Counted from the stretch's first letter, positions 43,270 through 51,739 are shown. The stretch: 64,000 nt of DNA from JAKFWI01 sp031398975 (GCA_031398975.1 JANNOI010000054.1:17025-81024); one strand, 5' to 3'. Numbers and translations are program-made. The notes: a model not told the origin generated them from the letters alone.

Positions 43270-44127
43270 CTACTGGAACGGGGCCGGTTCCGGCTCCAGC
43301 GTCACCGCTACATTGACCGTCAGCGCCGCCTGCGCATCCCCCTCCACCACCCCAGACATGGGCGAGGCTTCCGAAGGCAGGCGGGTGGCGGCCACGCGGA
43401 TCAGGTCGGGCGATTCCGCCAGGCCATTGGTAGGGTCGAATTCCAGCCAGCCCATGTCAGGCAAGTAGATCTCGCACCAGGCGTGGGTGGCGCCCGCCCC
43501 CCGCAAGGCGGCCGCCGGCGCATAGAGATAGCCGCTCACGAAGCGCGCCGCATAGCCCTGCCGGCGCACCGTCTCGATCATCAGCCAGGCGAAATCGCGG
43601 CAGGTCCCGGAGCCGGAGGCGATCGTCTCCTCGGGGCTCTGGGTGCCTTCCTCCTCGCGCACCCCGTAGGTGAAGGCGGCGTGGATGTCGGAATTGATGC
43701 GCTGGAGATAGTCGATCGCCTGCTCGTCGCGGTAGGGCAGGCGCCCCTGCAGCCAGTCCAAATGCGCCCGCGCCGCGGGCAGCGCGGGCGTCATGAACGG
43801 GGTCAGCGCAGCGCGCTCGTCGGGCGTGTAGGCGATGGTCGCCGGGGAGGAGTGGCGCGCGATGAGGGGCGCAGGGAATCGCTCGATCAGCAGGGTGGAG
43901 ACGACGCTGAGCCGGTCCGACGCCGCGCCCGGCGTGTAGCGGCACACGCTGTTGCCATAGACGTCGGAGGTCCACAGGGTCTGCCCCGCGGGGCTGAGCG
44001 CGAGGCCCGCGTCCAGCACCCGCACGGCGTGGCTGTCGGTCGGGCGCATCATCAGGCGCCACTCCCCGAGCCGGATCGGCCGGTCATAGGCATAGACGCT
44101 CTCGTGGCGGATGCGCAGCCGGCTCAT
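43270..44127 (-). CDS. Transglutaminase-like protein with N-terminal beta domain
   Basis: A 285-residue protein. The start RLRIRHESVYAYDRPI is the N-terminal beta-domain found before bacterial transglutaminase-like domains. The catalytic Cys is in ASGSGTCRDFAWLMI, the His in GATHAWCEIYLPDMG, and the Asp in LEFDPTNG. The triad is complete. It is probably a peptidase/amidase-type transglutaminase homologue in the cytoplasm, often linked to circular-protein or proteasome-like systems. I see no such partners here. Confidence 0.88.
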   Translation of the reverse strand: MSRLRIRHESVYAYDRPIRLGEWRLMMRPTDSHAVRVLDAGLALSPAGQTLWTSDVYGNSVCRYTPGAASDRLSVVSTLLIERFPAPLIARHSSPATIAYTPDERAALTPFMTPALPAARAHLDWLQGRLPYRDEQAIDYLQRINSDIHAAFTYGVREEEGTQSPEETIASGSGTCRDFAWLMIETVRRQGYAARFVSGYLYAPAAALRGAGATHAWCEIYLPDMGWLEFDPTNGLAESPDLIRVAATRLPSEASPMSGVVEGDAQAALTVNVAVTLEPEPAPFQ

Positions 44128-44266
44128 CGCGTGTTCCTTGTAGGTGGTGGTGCGCAAACGTACTTGCGTGGGGTGAGTTCCGCGACACAGGATGGCGGCG
44201 CAGAACCGAAATGAACTTCCGGGCCGGCTTTACGGTTCAGGTGGGCGAGGGATGCAAGGGATGGAA

Positions 44267-45589
44267 ATGAACAAGAGTGCGATCAGAGCGGGCGCAGAGG
44301 GCCTGCGGGCGGTCGCCGCCACGCTGGCTCTGGCGTGCGCCCCCGGCGGGGCGTGGGCAGCGGGCTTTTACGTCAACGAGCAGAGCGCGGTGGGCCTCGG
44401 CCGGGGTTTCGCAGGCGAGACCGCCACGGGCGGGGACGCATCCGCGCTTTGGTACAATCCCGCGCTCGCGGCCGATTTCGACCGCCTCACCATCACGTCG
44501 AGCCTTGCCGGCATCTATTCGAGCGGCAGCCTGGAGAACCAGGGCTCCACGATCCGCTCGGCCGCCACCGGCGGGGCGGACCGCGCCCTCACCGGGGGCG
44601 ACGGCGGCGAGTCGCTCGATCCTGCGCTTGTGCCCCAATCTGCGGCGGTGTTGCCGGTCGGCGAGCGGCTGCGGCTTGGCCTGTCCGTGAACGCCCCCTT
44701 CGGCCTCGTCACGAGCTACGACCAGGGTTGGTTCGGCCGCTATGACAGCACCCGCACCGAGCTTTTGACCATCAATGTCCAGGGCACGGCCGCCTACGCG
44801 ATCACCCCGACGTTTGCGGTGGGGGTGGGCGCGAACGTCCAGTACGCCGAAGCCGTGCTTGAAAGCGCCCTGCCGAACCTGACCACCACCGCCGACGGCT
44901 TCCTGCAGATCAAGGGCAATGATTGGTCCCCCGGCTGGAATGTCGGCGCGACGTGGCGGCCGAGCCCCGAGCTGCATTTCGGCGCGCATTATCGCTCGGC
45001 CGTGGACCACACGCTCGACGGCAGCCGCCGCATCTCCGGCCTCGTCGGGCCGCTGGCGGGCTCCAACAGTTTCGCGCCCGGAACCGCCAAGCTCAAAACG
45101 CCGGACATCGCCTCGCTCGGCGCGGCGCTCGACGCCACAGAAAAGCTCCGCCTGCTGGCGCAGTTCAACTGGTTCGGCTGGTCCAATTTCGAGGAGATCC
45201 GGGTGAAATCGCCGGGGTCGGCCGATCTTGTCAGCGAGCAGCGCTACCGCGACGCGGTGTCGGTGTCGCTCGGGGCCGAGCACGAGACATGGACCGACTG
45301 GACGCTGCGTGGCGGCGTGATGATCGAGCAGACGCCTACCCGGCCCGGCTATCGCACTACGCGCGTGCCGGACTCCGACCGCGTCTGGTTCAACGCCGGC
45401 GCCTCCTGGGCCCCGCGCCCCAACACGGTGGTGGATGTCGGCGCGGCGGTGGTGCTGCTGAAAACCGCCGCGGTGCGCCGCGAGGACGTGGTGTACGAGG
45501 GAACCGCCGCCGAGACCACGACCGGGCTCGACGCGGAGATTTCCGGGACCGGGCTCGTGTTCAGCCTGGGCGCGACGCAGCGCTTCTGA
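44267..45589 (+). CDS. FadL/OmpP1-type outer-membrane transporter
   Basis: A 440-residue beta-barrel protein. The signal peptide ends at AWAAGFYVNEQSAVGLG, after which AGFYVNEQ...GRGFAG is the FadL N-terminal hatch motif. DASALWYNPALAADF is the conserved NPA patch, and the final residue Phe fits an outer-membrane barrel. FadL proteins import hydrophobic compounds such as long-chain fatty acids. I chose the ATG with AAGGG 6 bases upstream; others are in frame just before. It is divergent from the transglutaminase. Confidence 0.88.
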   Translation: MNKSAIRAGAEGLRAVAATLALACAPGGAWAAGFYVNEQSAVGLGRGFAGETATGGDASALWYNPALAADFDRLTITSSLAGIYSSGSLENQGSTIRSAATGGADRALTGGDGGESLDPALVPQSAAVLPVGERLRLGLSVNAPFGLVTSYDQGWFGRYDSTRTELLTINVQGTAAYAITPTFAVGVGANVQYAEAVLESALPNLTTTADGFLQIKGNDWSPGWNVGATWRPSPELHFGAHYRSAVDHTLDGSRRISGLVGPLAGSNSFAPGTAKLKTPDIASLGAALDATEKLRLLAQFNWFGWSNFEEIRVKSPGSADLVSEQRYRDAVSVSLGAEHETWTDWTLRGGVMIEQTPTRPGYRTTRVPDSDRVWFNAGASWAPRPNTVVDVGAAVVLLKTAAVRREDVVYEGTAAETTTGLDAEISGTGLVFSLGATQRF

Positions 45590-45633
45590 GCCTTCGCCAT
45601 TCCGACGCCGCTTTCGTGCTGCAACCGCTCCGA

Positions 45634-46161
45634 ATGAGGAAAGCTCCAAACACTGCGGTAGGCGCGCTGCTGGCTTGGTCCCTGGCGGGAGCGGCGAGTG
45701 CGGCGCCTGCGCCGCCGCCGGCGGCCCTGGCGGCCGCGACCGAGGATGTGCTCCAGCGGGTGTGTACGCCGCTGCTGCGGGGCGAGGCGGCCAGCGCCGT
45801 GCTGCAGGCGGGCGGCTTTCGCAAGGGCGCGACCGGTTTCGTGAAGCGCGTGGACGCCGATACCCGCATCGAGGCGCCGCTCGACGAGTTCGACCCCAAG
45901 ATCGAGTGCGCGTTCGTGGTGATCTCCACCAAGGCCCCGCCCGAGGACGTGCTGCGCGGGGCCGCGGACTGGGCCGCGCGCGCGGACCCCGCGATGGCCC
46001 AGGTGCAGCCGCGCACCCGCGGCGAAGAAGCCGGCCAGACCTATTTCACCACCGTGTTCCGCTCCCGCGATCGCGCGCGGGACTGGGTGTTGGCGGTGGA
46101 GGATTACGGACAAGGCGCGGGCGAGCGCCCGATCGCACGTGTCTTGCTCAGCGCCAAATAG
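45634..46161 (+). CDS. Exported hypothetical protein
   Basis: A 175-residue protein with a signal peptide (residues 1-23, ending GAASAAP). Two Cys lie in VLQRVCTPLL and DPKIECAFVV, possibly forming a disulfide. The end has DWVLAVEDYGQGAGERPIARVLL. I do not recognise a named domain. It follows the FadL-type gene by 44 bp on the same strand. Confidence 0.7.
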   Translation: MRKAPNTAVGALLAWSLAGAASAAPAPPPAALAAATEDVLQRVCTPLLRGEAASAVLQAGGFRKGATGFVKRVDADTRIEAPLDEFDPKIECAFVVISTKAPPEDVLRGAADWAARADPAMAQVQPRTRGEEAGQTYFTTVFRSRDRARDWVLAVEDYGQGAGERPIARVLLSAK

Positions 46162-46197
46162 CGCCGCGCGCGCAGGCGGTTGACGCGCGCGTGACAC

Positions 46198-46230
46198 GCC
46201 GGCTTGGTGAAGGCCGGCTTGGCGAAGGCC
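46198..46230 (+). repeat. 15-bp direct repeat upstream of the sensor kinase
   Basis: GCCGGCTTGG(T/C)GAAG occurs twice in a row (46198-46212 and 46213-46227), plus a partial third (GCC). One mismatch separates the copies. It lies between a possible -35 TTGACG (46180-46185) and the AGGAGG ribosome site of the kinase gene, so it could change promoter-to-gene spacing or be a simple duplication. Confidence 0.6.
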
Positions 46231-46259
46231 TAGCCGCGCCAGGAGGCCGCCCGATCCGC

Positions 46260-47600
46260 ATGCGTCTGAGCCGTCTTCGCGACATCCTGCCCAAGGGCCT
46301 CTATTGGCGCTCGCTGCTGATCATCGTGGCGCCGGTGGCCTTGATGCAGCTCGTGATCACGATCGTGTTCCTGGACGATCATTGGAGGGCCACCTCCAAG
46401 CGCATGGGGCAGGGCGTGGCCGCCGATGTCGGCCTGCTGATCCAGCTCTATGAGCGCGACCCCACGCCCGAGCGGCTGGCCGACATGCAGCGCTTGGCCA
46501 AGAGCCCGTTGCGCCTCGACGTGACGCTGGAGCGCGGCGGCCGGCTCGAGCAGCGGCCCTGCTTCCCGATCCGCACGATCGTGGATCGCTACATGGAATC
46601 GGCGCTGGAGAGCGAATTGAGGCGCCCGATCTTCTACGACGCGTCCTGCCCGGGGCCGCAGGTGGAGATCCGGATCCCGATCGCGGAGGGGGTGCTGTCG
46701 GTGCGGGCGTTCCGGGAGCGGGTGCAGGCGCGCTCGGGGCCGTGGTTCGTGATGTGGATCTTCGGCGCGACGTTGATGCTGACGGCGGTGTCGGTCGTGT
46801 TCATCCGCAACCAGGTCCGCCCGATCGAGCGCCTGGCGGCGGCGATGAACAAGTTCGGGCGCGGGATCGACAGCGATTACGTCCGTCCGCGCGGGGCGCG
46901 CGAGGTGCGCGAGGCGGCTTCGGCCTTCCTCGACATGCAGCGGCGCATCCGGCGCCATATCGATCAGCGCGCCCAGCTTCTGGCCGGGGTCAGCCACGAT
47001 CTGCGCACGCCCTTGACGCGGCTGAAGCTGCAATTCGCCCTGATGAAGCCCTCCGAGGAACTGGCCGCCGCCGCCGCCGATCTCGCCGACATGGAGAACA
47101 CGCTCGAGGAATATCTGGCCTTCGCGCGCGGGGAGTGGGCCGAGGACCCGGACTCCACCGACATCCGCCCCCTCGTCAGCGAAGCCGCGCGCGCGGCGGG
47201 CCGGGGGGGCGCGCGCATCGACCTGAACATGGACGAAAAGCTTGTCGCCAACGTGCGCGCCGGGGCGCTCAAGCGCGCGCTCGCCAACCTTATCGACAAC
47301 GCCGCCGCCCACGGCGAACAGGTGCGGATCGAGGCGCGCAAGGTCGGCTCCGGGCTCGCCATCACGGTCGATGATGACGGTCCGGGCATTGCGCCCGATC
47401 TCTACGAGGACGCCTTCCGGCCGTTTTCGAGCCTCGATGAAACGCGCACCCGTAACCCGAAAGGGGTAGGCCTTGGCCTTGCGATCGCGCGCGACGTGGC
47501 GCGCGGGCATGGCGGGGATGTGGTGCTGTCGCCTAGTCCGCTGGGGGGCCTGCGGGCGACGCTGCGTCTGCCGGCGGCTCGGAGCGAGCGCGCGGCTTGA
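46260..47600 (+). CDS. EnvZ-like sensor histidine kinase
   Basis: A 446-residue membrane kinase. TM1 is residues 17-38 and TM2 is 163-183, flanking a periplasmic domain. A HAMP-like region follows, then HisKA with SHDLRTPLTRLKLQF (phospho-His246) and a full HATPase: LANLIDNAAAH, DDGPG, GVGLGLAIARD. No response-regulator gene is adjacent, so it may be orphan, or its partner lies elsewhere. The 3' end overlaps the convergent TetR-like gene by 68 bp. Confidence 0.92.
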   Translation: MRLSRLRDILPKGLYWRSLLIIVAPVALMQLVITIVFLDDHWRATSKRMGQGVAADVGLLIQLYERDPTPERLADMQRLAKSPLRLDVTLERGGRLEQRPCFPIRTIVDRYMESALESELRRPIFYDASCPGPQVEIRIPIAEGVLSVRAFRERVQARSGPWFVMWIFGATLMLTAVSVVFIRNQVRPIERLAAAMNKFGRGIDSDYVRPRGAREVREAASAFLDMQRRIRRHIDQRAQLLAGVSHDLRTPLTRLKLQFALMKPSEELAAAAADLADMENTLEEYLAFARGEWAEDPDSTDIRPLVSEAARAAGRGGARIDLNMDEKLVANVRAGALKRALANLIDNAAAHGEQVRIEARKVGSGLAITVDDDGPGIAPDLYEDAFRPFSSLDETRTRNPKGVGLGLAIARDVARGHGGDVVLSPSPLGGLRATLRLPAARSERAA

Positions 47601-48195
47601 AAGGGCCCCAGAGGCGCGCACCGACGCGCGCCACGCTGCCCAGGAAGTCCTCGCCCTCGCGCAAGCCCTTGTCGAGCGCGGCCATGGTGGCGGCGAAATC
47701 GCCGGCCTCGTCCCGCCGCCAGCCGGCCCGGGCCCGCGCCAGCACCAGGGCGAGCCCCGGAATGTAGTAGAGCGGCGCGCCCGCCAGGGTCAGCAGCCAG
47801 CGCGCCGTGCGCGCCTCGCTGACCACCCGCCCGGCCAAGGCGACCGGATCGCCATCCCCCGCCCGCTCCAGCGCCAGCACGCCCGCGCGATGGGGCTCCA
47901 TCGCCTCGAAACGGCGCATGGCGGCGTCGAACACCCGCTCGCGCAGGCTGGTCTCGCCCGCTGGCGCGGTCGCGCCCGCAGCGGCGGCGCGGTCGAAATA
48001 ATCCTCCACCAGGAGGAAGGCGTCGGCGGGGGCCAGGGGGTGGAAGTCCGCAATCGGCCGCCCGGCCTCGGCGGCGAGGTCGTGCAGGGTGATTTTGGAC
48101 CATACGAGCCGCGGGGAGCGTTCCCGCGCAAGGCGCAACGCCGCTTCGGCGAACGCGTCGCGGGTGGAGGCGTCGGGGGTTTCGAATTGGGTCAT
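47533..48195 (-). CDS. TetR-like regulator
   Basis: A 220-residue protein. I chose MTQFETPDASTRDAFAEAAL as the start. The N-terminal helix-turn-helix is weak: KITLHDLAAEAGRPIADFHPL is a plausible recognition region. A long helical domain follows with ALERAGDGDP and a Trp/Leu-rich middle. The family call is moderate. It runs antisense to the end of the sensor-kinase gene and may regulate a nearby gene; no ligand can be inferred. Confidence 0.6.
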   Translation of the reverse strand: MTQFETPDASTRDAFAEAALRLARERSPRLVWSKITLHDLAAEAGRPIADFHPLAPADAFLLVEDYFDRAAAAGATAPAGETSLRERVFDAAMRRFEAMEPHRAGVLALERAGDGDPVALAGRVVSEARTARWLLTLAGAPLYYIPGLALVLARARAGWRRDEAGDFAATMAALDKGLREGEDFLGSVARVGARLWGPFKPRARSEPPADAASPAGPPAD

Positions 48196-48329
48196 GGGCG
48201 CAAAATAAGCGCTCGGCGTGGATTGGCGAGGGGGGGCGAGTGCGGGCGCCGTAACGCATCCCACGGGCCACGTCTGGCGCGTTTGGGCCGGGTCCTGTAT
48301 GCCGGCGCGGTTGGGCGGCGTGTCCGCCC

Positions 48330-49943
48330 TTATTGCGAGGAGCGGTCGTGGTTGCTTTGGGCGTTATCGCCGGCTTTATCGGGCTCATTTTCGCGCTGAA
48401 CCTGATCACGTTTCGCCGCCTCGACTGAGCGCTGCGCCAACAGGGCGATGGTCTCGGCCAGGTGGGGAATGTCCACGGGCTTGCGCAGGAAAGCGTCCAT
48501 GCCGGCCTCCGAGATCTGCTCACGCACGCCTTGCGCGGAAGAGGCGGTGAGCGCCGCGATCGGAAGGCGCGCCCAGGGGCGCTTCAGCGCACGGATGGCG
48601 CGCGCGGTTTCGCAGCCGTCCATGCCCGGCATGTGCAGATCCATCAACACGACGTCGAACGGCCGGGCCTTGACCAGCGCCAGCGCCTCCGCGCCGTCCG
48701 CGGCGAGCGTGGGCGCATGCGCCAGCGTCTCGAGCGCCACCTTCAGCAAGCCGCGCGCGCCGGGATTGTCCTCCACCACGAGAACCTCGAGCGCCGCGCG
48801 GGGGGTGGCGACAGCGGGCGTATCGAGGCGCTCGAGCTTCAGATAGGCCGATGCGCTCCATGCCTCGGGGGTCTGGGCCCATTCCACCAGCACGCCGCCG
48901 TGGGCCTGGGTCAGGCGCTTGGCGGTCGCCAGCGGGTTGAAGGTCATGTCCTCGCCGTCGCCATAGGGCGGGGCGCGCAACACCCCCTCCGCGCGCACGG
49001 AAATGGCGAGGCCCGCCTCGTCGGTCTGGGTTTCGAGGGAGACGCACCGGCTGGGCAGGCGGCGCACCGCCGCTTCCAGCAAGGTGGCCGCGATCCGGCG
49101 CACCGCACGTGCATCGCCCATCAGCCGCGCCTCGGGGTCCACCAACGGTTCGGCCAGGCGGATCTGCGCGGCTTCCGCGGCCAGGCGCACGTCGCTGAGC
49201 GCGGCGTTGAGAATCTGGGTCAGCACGAACGGCTCGCGGGCGAAGACCATGGCGCTGCTTTCGAGCGCGGCGGCGTCCAGCACGTCGTCGATCCGGCGCG
49301 ACAGGTCCCGGCAGGCGTCCAGCGCGTCGCGCGCCAGCACCTCGTTGCGCGGGTCGCCCAGATTGGCGCAGAGCACCTCCAGCCGGCCCAGCGCGCCATG
49401 CAGGGGGGTGCGCAATTCGTGGCTGGCGGCCGCCAGGAAGCGCCGCTTGGCCCGCGCGGCGGCTTCGGCCTGGGCCTGGGCGTCGCGCAGCGCCTGCTGG
49501 GCGCGCTCCTCCTCGGTGACGTCGACGACGGCCAGCGCGATGGCGGGCTCGCCGTCCCAGTGCACCGCCCGGGCGTAAAGGTCCCCGGTGTAGGGCGAGC
49601 CGTCCCGGCGCAGCAGCGTGCGCCGGCCGTAGAAGGTGGGCCCGTGCAGCAGCCGCACCCAGGCCGCGTCCGGGGCCGCGCGGGTCTCCTCGTCCATCAG
49701 GTCGAGCACGGTGTCGCGGGCCAGGATGTCCTCCGCCCGGTCGCAGCCGCACAGATAGGCGAAGGCGGTATTGGCGTAGAGCGGCTTGAAGCGGCGGTGC
49801 ACGAGCTTGCCCTGCAGGGAGGTCTCGGCGATGGCCTGAAAGCGCCGCTCGCTGTTCATCAGCGCCCCCGCCAGCGCCGAAGCGGTCATGCCCGCCATGG
49901 CGCGCAATTGCGGAGAACGCTCGGAAGGATGCAGTAGAGCCAT
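48330..49943 (-). CDS. Hybrid histidine kinase with degenerate ATPase domain
   Basis: A 537-residue soluble protein: PAS-like domain (about 33-148), HisKA (AAASHELRTPLHGALGRLE, phospho-His175), an HATPase-like domain (about 240-375) and a receiver domain (about 386-500). In the receiver the phospho-acceptor Asp435 (LMDLHMPG), Thr467 and Lys488 are intact. The HATPase lacks the N-box Asn (GDARAVRRIAATLLEAA), the G1 DxGxG and the G2 glycines, although TFNPLATAKRLTQAHGG resembles a G2 relic. It may not bind ATP, so the receiver may be phosphorylated by another kinase. A charged tail follows the receiver. Confidence 0.85.
   Translation of the reverse strand: MALLHPSERSPQLRAMAGMTASALAGALMNSERRFQAIAETSLQGKLVHRRFKPLYANTAFAYLCGCDRAEDILARDTVLDLMDEETRAAPDAAWVRLLHGPTFYGRRTLLRRDGSPYTGDLYARAVHWDGEPAIALAVVDVTEEERAQQALRDAQAQAEAAARAKRRFLAAASHELRTPLHGALGRLEVLCANLGDPRNEVLARDALDACRDLSRRIDDVLDAAALESSAMVFAREPFVLTQILNAALSDVRLAAEAAQIRLAEPLVDPEARLMGDARAVRRIAATLLEAAVRRLPSRCVSLETQTDEAGLAISVRAEGVLRAPPYGDGEDMTFNPLATAKRLTQAHGGVLVEWAQTPEAWSASAYLKLERLDTPAVATPRAALEVLVVEDNPGARGLLKVALETLAHAPTLAADGAEALALVKARPFDVVLMDLHMPGMDGCETARAIRALKRPWARLPIAALTASSAQGVREQISEAGMDAFLRKPVDIPHLAETIALLAQRSVEAAKRDQVQRENEPDKAGDNAQSNHDRSSQ
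48348..48428 (+). CDS. Candidate 26-residue membrane peptide (antisense to the hybrid kinase tail)
   Basis: A GTG start (48348) lies 5 bases after GAGGAG (48337-48342). The frame encodes VVALGVIAGFIGLIFALNL followed by ITFRRLD, a textbook transmembrane helix with basic residues at the end. It lies wholly inside the 3' end of the minus-strand hybrid kinase gene, opposite the C-terminal tail after its receiver domain. Either strand could be the real gene there. The ribosome site and clean helix favour translation; no homologue is known to me. Confidence 0.35.
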   Translation: MVALGVIAGFIGLIFALNLITFRRLD

Positions 49944-49963
49944 GCCTTAAGCGTAGTCTATGC

Positions 49964-49989
49964 AACCTAAAATTGTGTTACAGAGTTCT
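49964..49989 (-). promoter_or_regulatory. Possible EcfG-type promoter of the hybrid kinase
   Basis: On the minus strand AGAAC (49989-49985) is followed after 17 bases by GGTT (49967-49964). The general-stress sigma factor consensus of alphaproteobacteria is GGAAC-N16/17-CGTT. One mismatch in each box. The -10 lies about 20 bases before the kinase ATG. Suggestive only. Confidence 0.25.
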
Positions 49990-50590
49990 ACGTCGCGCGG
50001 AAGGCGGCTGCCAGATAGCGGCCCCCGCTCCAGAGCGCGAGCGCCGCCGCCGCCCACAAGCCCCAGCGGGATCCGGCCGAAAGCAGCTCCAGCAGGCCCG
50101 CCGGCGCGCCGAGATAAAGCCCGGCCTGTAGCGCGAGCGTTGAGAGGGCGCCAGCCATCAGAACCCCGGTCTTGAGCTTGCCCAGGGCGTCCACCGGCAA
50201 GCGGCGCCCGGCGAGAGCCAAGCCCTCGCGCAGGCCCGCCACCGCCACGTCACGCCCCATGATCGCGATCGCGGCGAACACCAGATCGCCGGGCAGCGCC
50301 GCGACCGCCAGCGCCGCCAGCGTGCAGGTGGTCAGGGCCTTGTCGGCGGCGTGGTCGAGGGCGCCGCCGAGGGGCGAGGTCTGCCCCTTGGCCCGCGCCA
50401 GCGCCCCGTCCAGCGCGTCGGTTATCGCGGCGGCCGCGAACAGCGCGAACGCTCCGAGATAGGTCCAGCCCGCATCGGCCAGCCCGTCCACGAACACGCG
50501 CCGGTCCGCCCACAAGATGGCGCAGGCCACCAGGGGCGCAGCCGCCAGGCGCGCCAGCGTCAGCAGCATGGGCAGGGAAGGCCGCGTCAT
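49988..50590 (-). CDS. pgsA: CDP-diacylglycerol-glycerol-3-phosphate 3-phosphatidyltransferase
   Basis: A 200-residue integral membrane enzyme of phosphatidylglycerol synthesis. The CDP-alcohol phosphotransferase motif is complete: Asp58, Asp61-Gly62, Ala65-Arg66, eight residues, Gly75, Asp79, Asp83 (DALDGALARAKGQTSPLGGA region). Several hydrophobic helices follow. The start MTRPSLPMLLTLARL is as in related PgsA; no clear ribosome site is visible. In caulobacteria pgsA often sits next to uvrC; here a BON-protein gene is between them. Confidence 0.9.
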   Translation of the reverse strand: MTRPSLPMLLTLARLAAAPLVACAILWADRRVFVDGLADAGWTYLGAFALFAAAAITDALDGALARAKGQTSPLGGALDHAADKALTTCTLAALAVAALPGDLVFAAIAIMGRDVAVAGLREGLALAGRRLPVDALGKLKTGVLMAGALSTLALQAGLYLGAPAGLLELLSAGSRWGLWAAAALALWSGGRYLAAAFRAT

Positions 50591-50677
50591 CGGCGCCGCC
50601 GGCGGCAGGGTTCGTCGGGAGCGGGTTTGTACATCGAAACGCGGGGTTTTCCGGGTGCGGCCGAAACGCTTGGAAGG

Positions 50678-50702
50678 GGAACTTCCCCATGGGGCTCGGG
50701 TT
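50678..50702 (+). promoter_or_regulatory. Probable EcfG (general stress) promoter of the BON gene
   Basis: GGAAC (50678-50682) followed after 16 bases by GGTT (50699-50702). This is the spacing of the alphaproteobacterial sigma-EcfG promoter (GGAAC-N16/17-CGTT), with one mismatch in the -10. It lies 46 bp upstream of the BON-protein ATG, a position that fits transcription of that gene. Confidence 0.6.
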
Positions 50703-50748
50703 GGGATGACAGCGGTGGGCAATATAACGTGCGAACGAGGAACCTCAG

Positions 50749-51717
50749 ATGGTGGAAGATCGTGATGACGACAGCAATGGCCGGGACCAAGGCCATCGCA
50801 ATCAAGGCCTTGGCCAACGCGGCCGACAAGGCGTCGGCGCCCGTGGCCAAATGCGCTACGGCCAGGGCGGCGGCTATGACGAGACAGACGGCGGCTATGG
50901 CGGCGGTGTCGATCCGGAAAACACCTATAGCCAGGGCGGCGAAGGCCAAGGGCGCTCTGGCGGAAACGACAGCTGGGGTCAATCCGGCCGCGGCGGCCAG
51001 TCCGGCTCGCGCTCGGGCCATTCCCGGGCGTCCCAATCCGGCGAGTACGGCCAGTACGGGGCGGATCAGTACGGCGGGGGCCAGTACGGCTCTGGACAAT
51101 ACGGTTCGGGCGCTGGGTCCGACCAAGGCCGGTCCGGGTCGCGTTACGGCCAAGGCTCTTCTGGTCAGGGAACCTACGGGCAAGGCGGCTACGGGCAAGG
51201 CTCCTACGGGCAGGGGGGCTATGGCCAAGGCTCCTACGGGCAGGGCTCCTATGGCCAGGGCGCGTATGGGCAACGCGGCTATGGGCGTGGCGTGTCCGGG
51301 CAGGGCGGGAACTTCGGTCAGGGCGGCCTCGGCGGGGCGGCCCAGTACGGCATTGACGGCGGCTACGGCCAACAATCCCAGCACGCCGGCCGTGGGCCCA
51401 AGGGCTATACTCGCTCCGACGACCGCATCCGCGAAGATGTGAACGATCGCCTGACCGAGGACCATGACGTCGACGCCTCCGACATCGAGGTGCAGGTCCA
51501 GAACGGGGAGGTGACCCTCACCGGGACGGTGGCCCAGCGCTCGGACAAGCGCCGCGCCGAGGACGTGGCCGAGATGGTCTCCGGGGTGAAGCATGTGCAG
51601 AACAATCTGCGCGTGAAGCTCAGCGGGATGCTCGGCATCGGCGCGGACAAGCACGCCGATCAGGACCAGGCCGGGATCGGCCCGTCCTCCAACTCGGAAA
51701 CGCGCCGCAAGAGCTGA
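50749..51717 (+). CDS. BON-domain protein with Gly/Tyr/Gln-rich low-complexity region
   Basis: A 322-residue protein. A charged start is followed by a long disordered segment (about 10-220) rich in Gly, Gln, Ser, Tyr and Arg, with eight pentapeptide repeats xxYGQ at 141-180. A BON domain follows (about 222-292): DDRIREDVNDRLTEDHDVD, IEVQVQNGEVTLTGTV and VKHVQNNLRV. BON domains bind phospholipid or support stress resistance. There is no signal peptide, so it may be cytoplasmic, although most BON proteins are exported. The composition resembles phase-separating low-complexity proteins. A stress promoter precedes it and a strong terminator follows. Confidence 0.85.
   Translation: MVEDRDDDSNGRDQGHRNQGLGQRGRQGVGARGQMRYGQGGGYDETDGGYGGGVDPENTYSQGGEGQGRSGGNDSWGQSGRGGQSGSRSGHSRASQSGEYGQYGADQYGGGQYGSGQYGSGAGSDQGRSGSRYGQGSSGQGTYGQGGYGQGSYGQGGYGQGSYGQGSYGQGAYGQRGYGRGVSGQGGNFGQGGLGGAAQYGIDGGYGQQSQHAGRGPKGYTRSDDRIREDVNDRLTEDHDVDASDIEVQVQNGEVTLTGTVAQRSDKRRAEDVAEMVSGVKHVQNNLRVKLSGMLGIGADKHADQDQAGIGPSSNSETRRKS
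51169..51288 (+). repeat. Eight 15-bp tandem repeats encoding xxYGQ
   Basis: Eight consecutive units encoding GTYGQ, GGYGQ, GSYGQ, GGYGQ, GSYGQ, GSYGQ, GAYGQ and RGYGR. Codons vary between units (GGC/GGG, TAC/TAT, CAA/CAG), so they are not a very recent expansion. Copy number could vary between strains by slippage. Confidence 0.9.
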
Positions 51718-51739
51718 GCGCGGTCGGAACGAAAGAGAG

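Noticed and set aside
51169..51288. Tandem 15-bp repeats as a CRISPR-like or VNTR-only element
   Set aside because: They are in frame inside a coding region and encode pentapeptides with synonymous variation.
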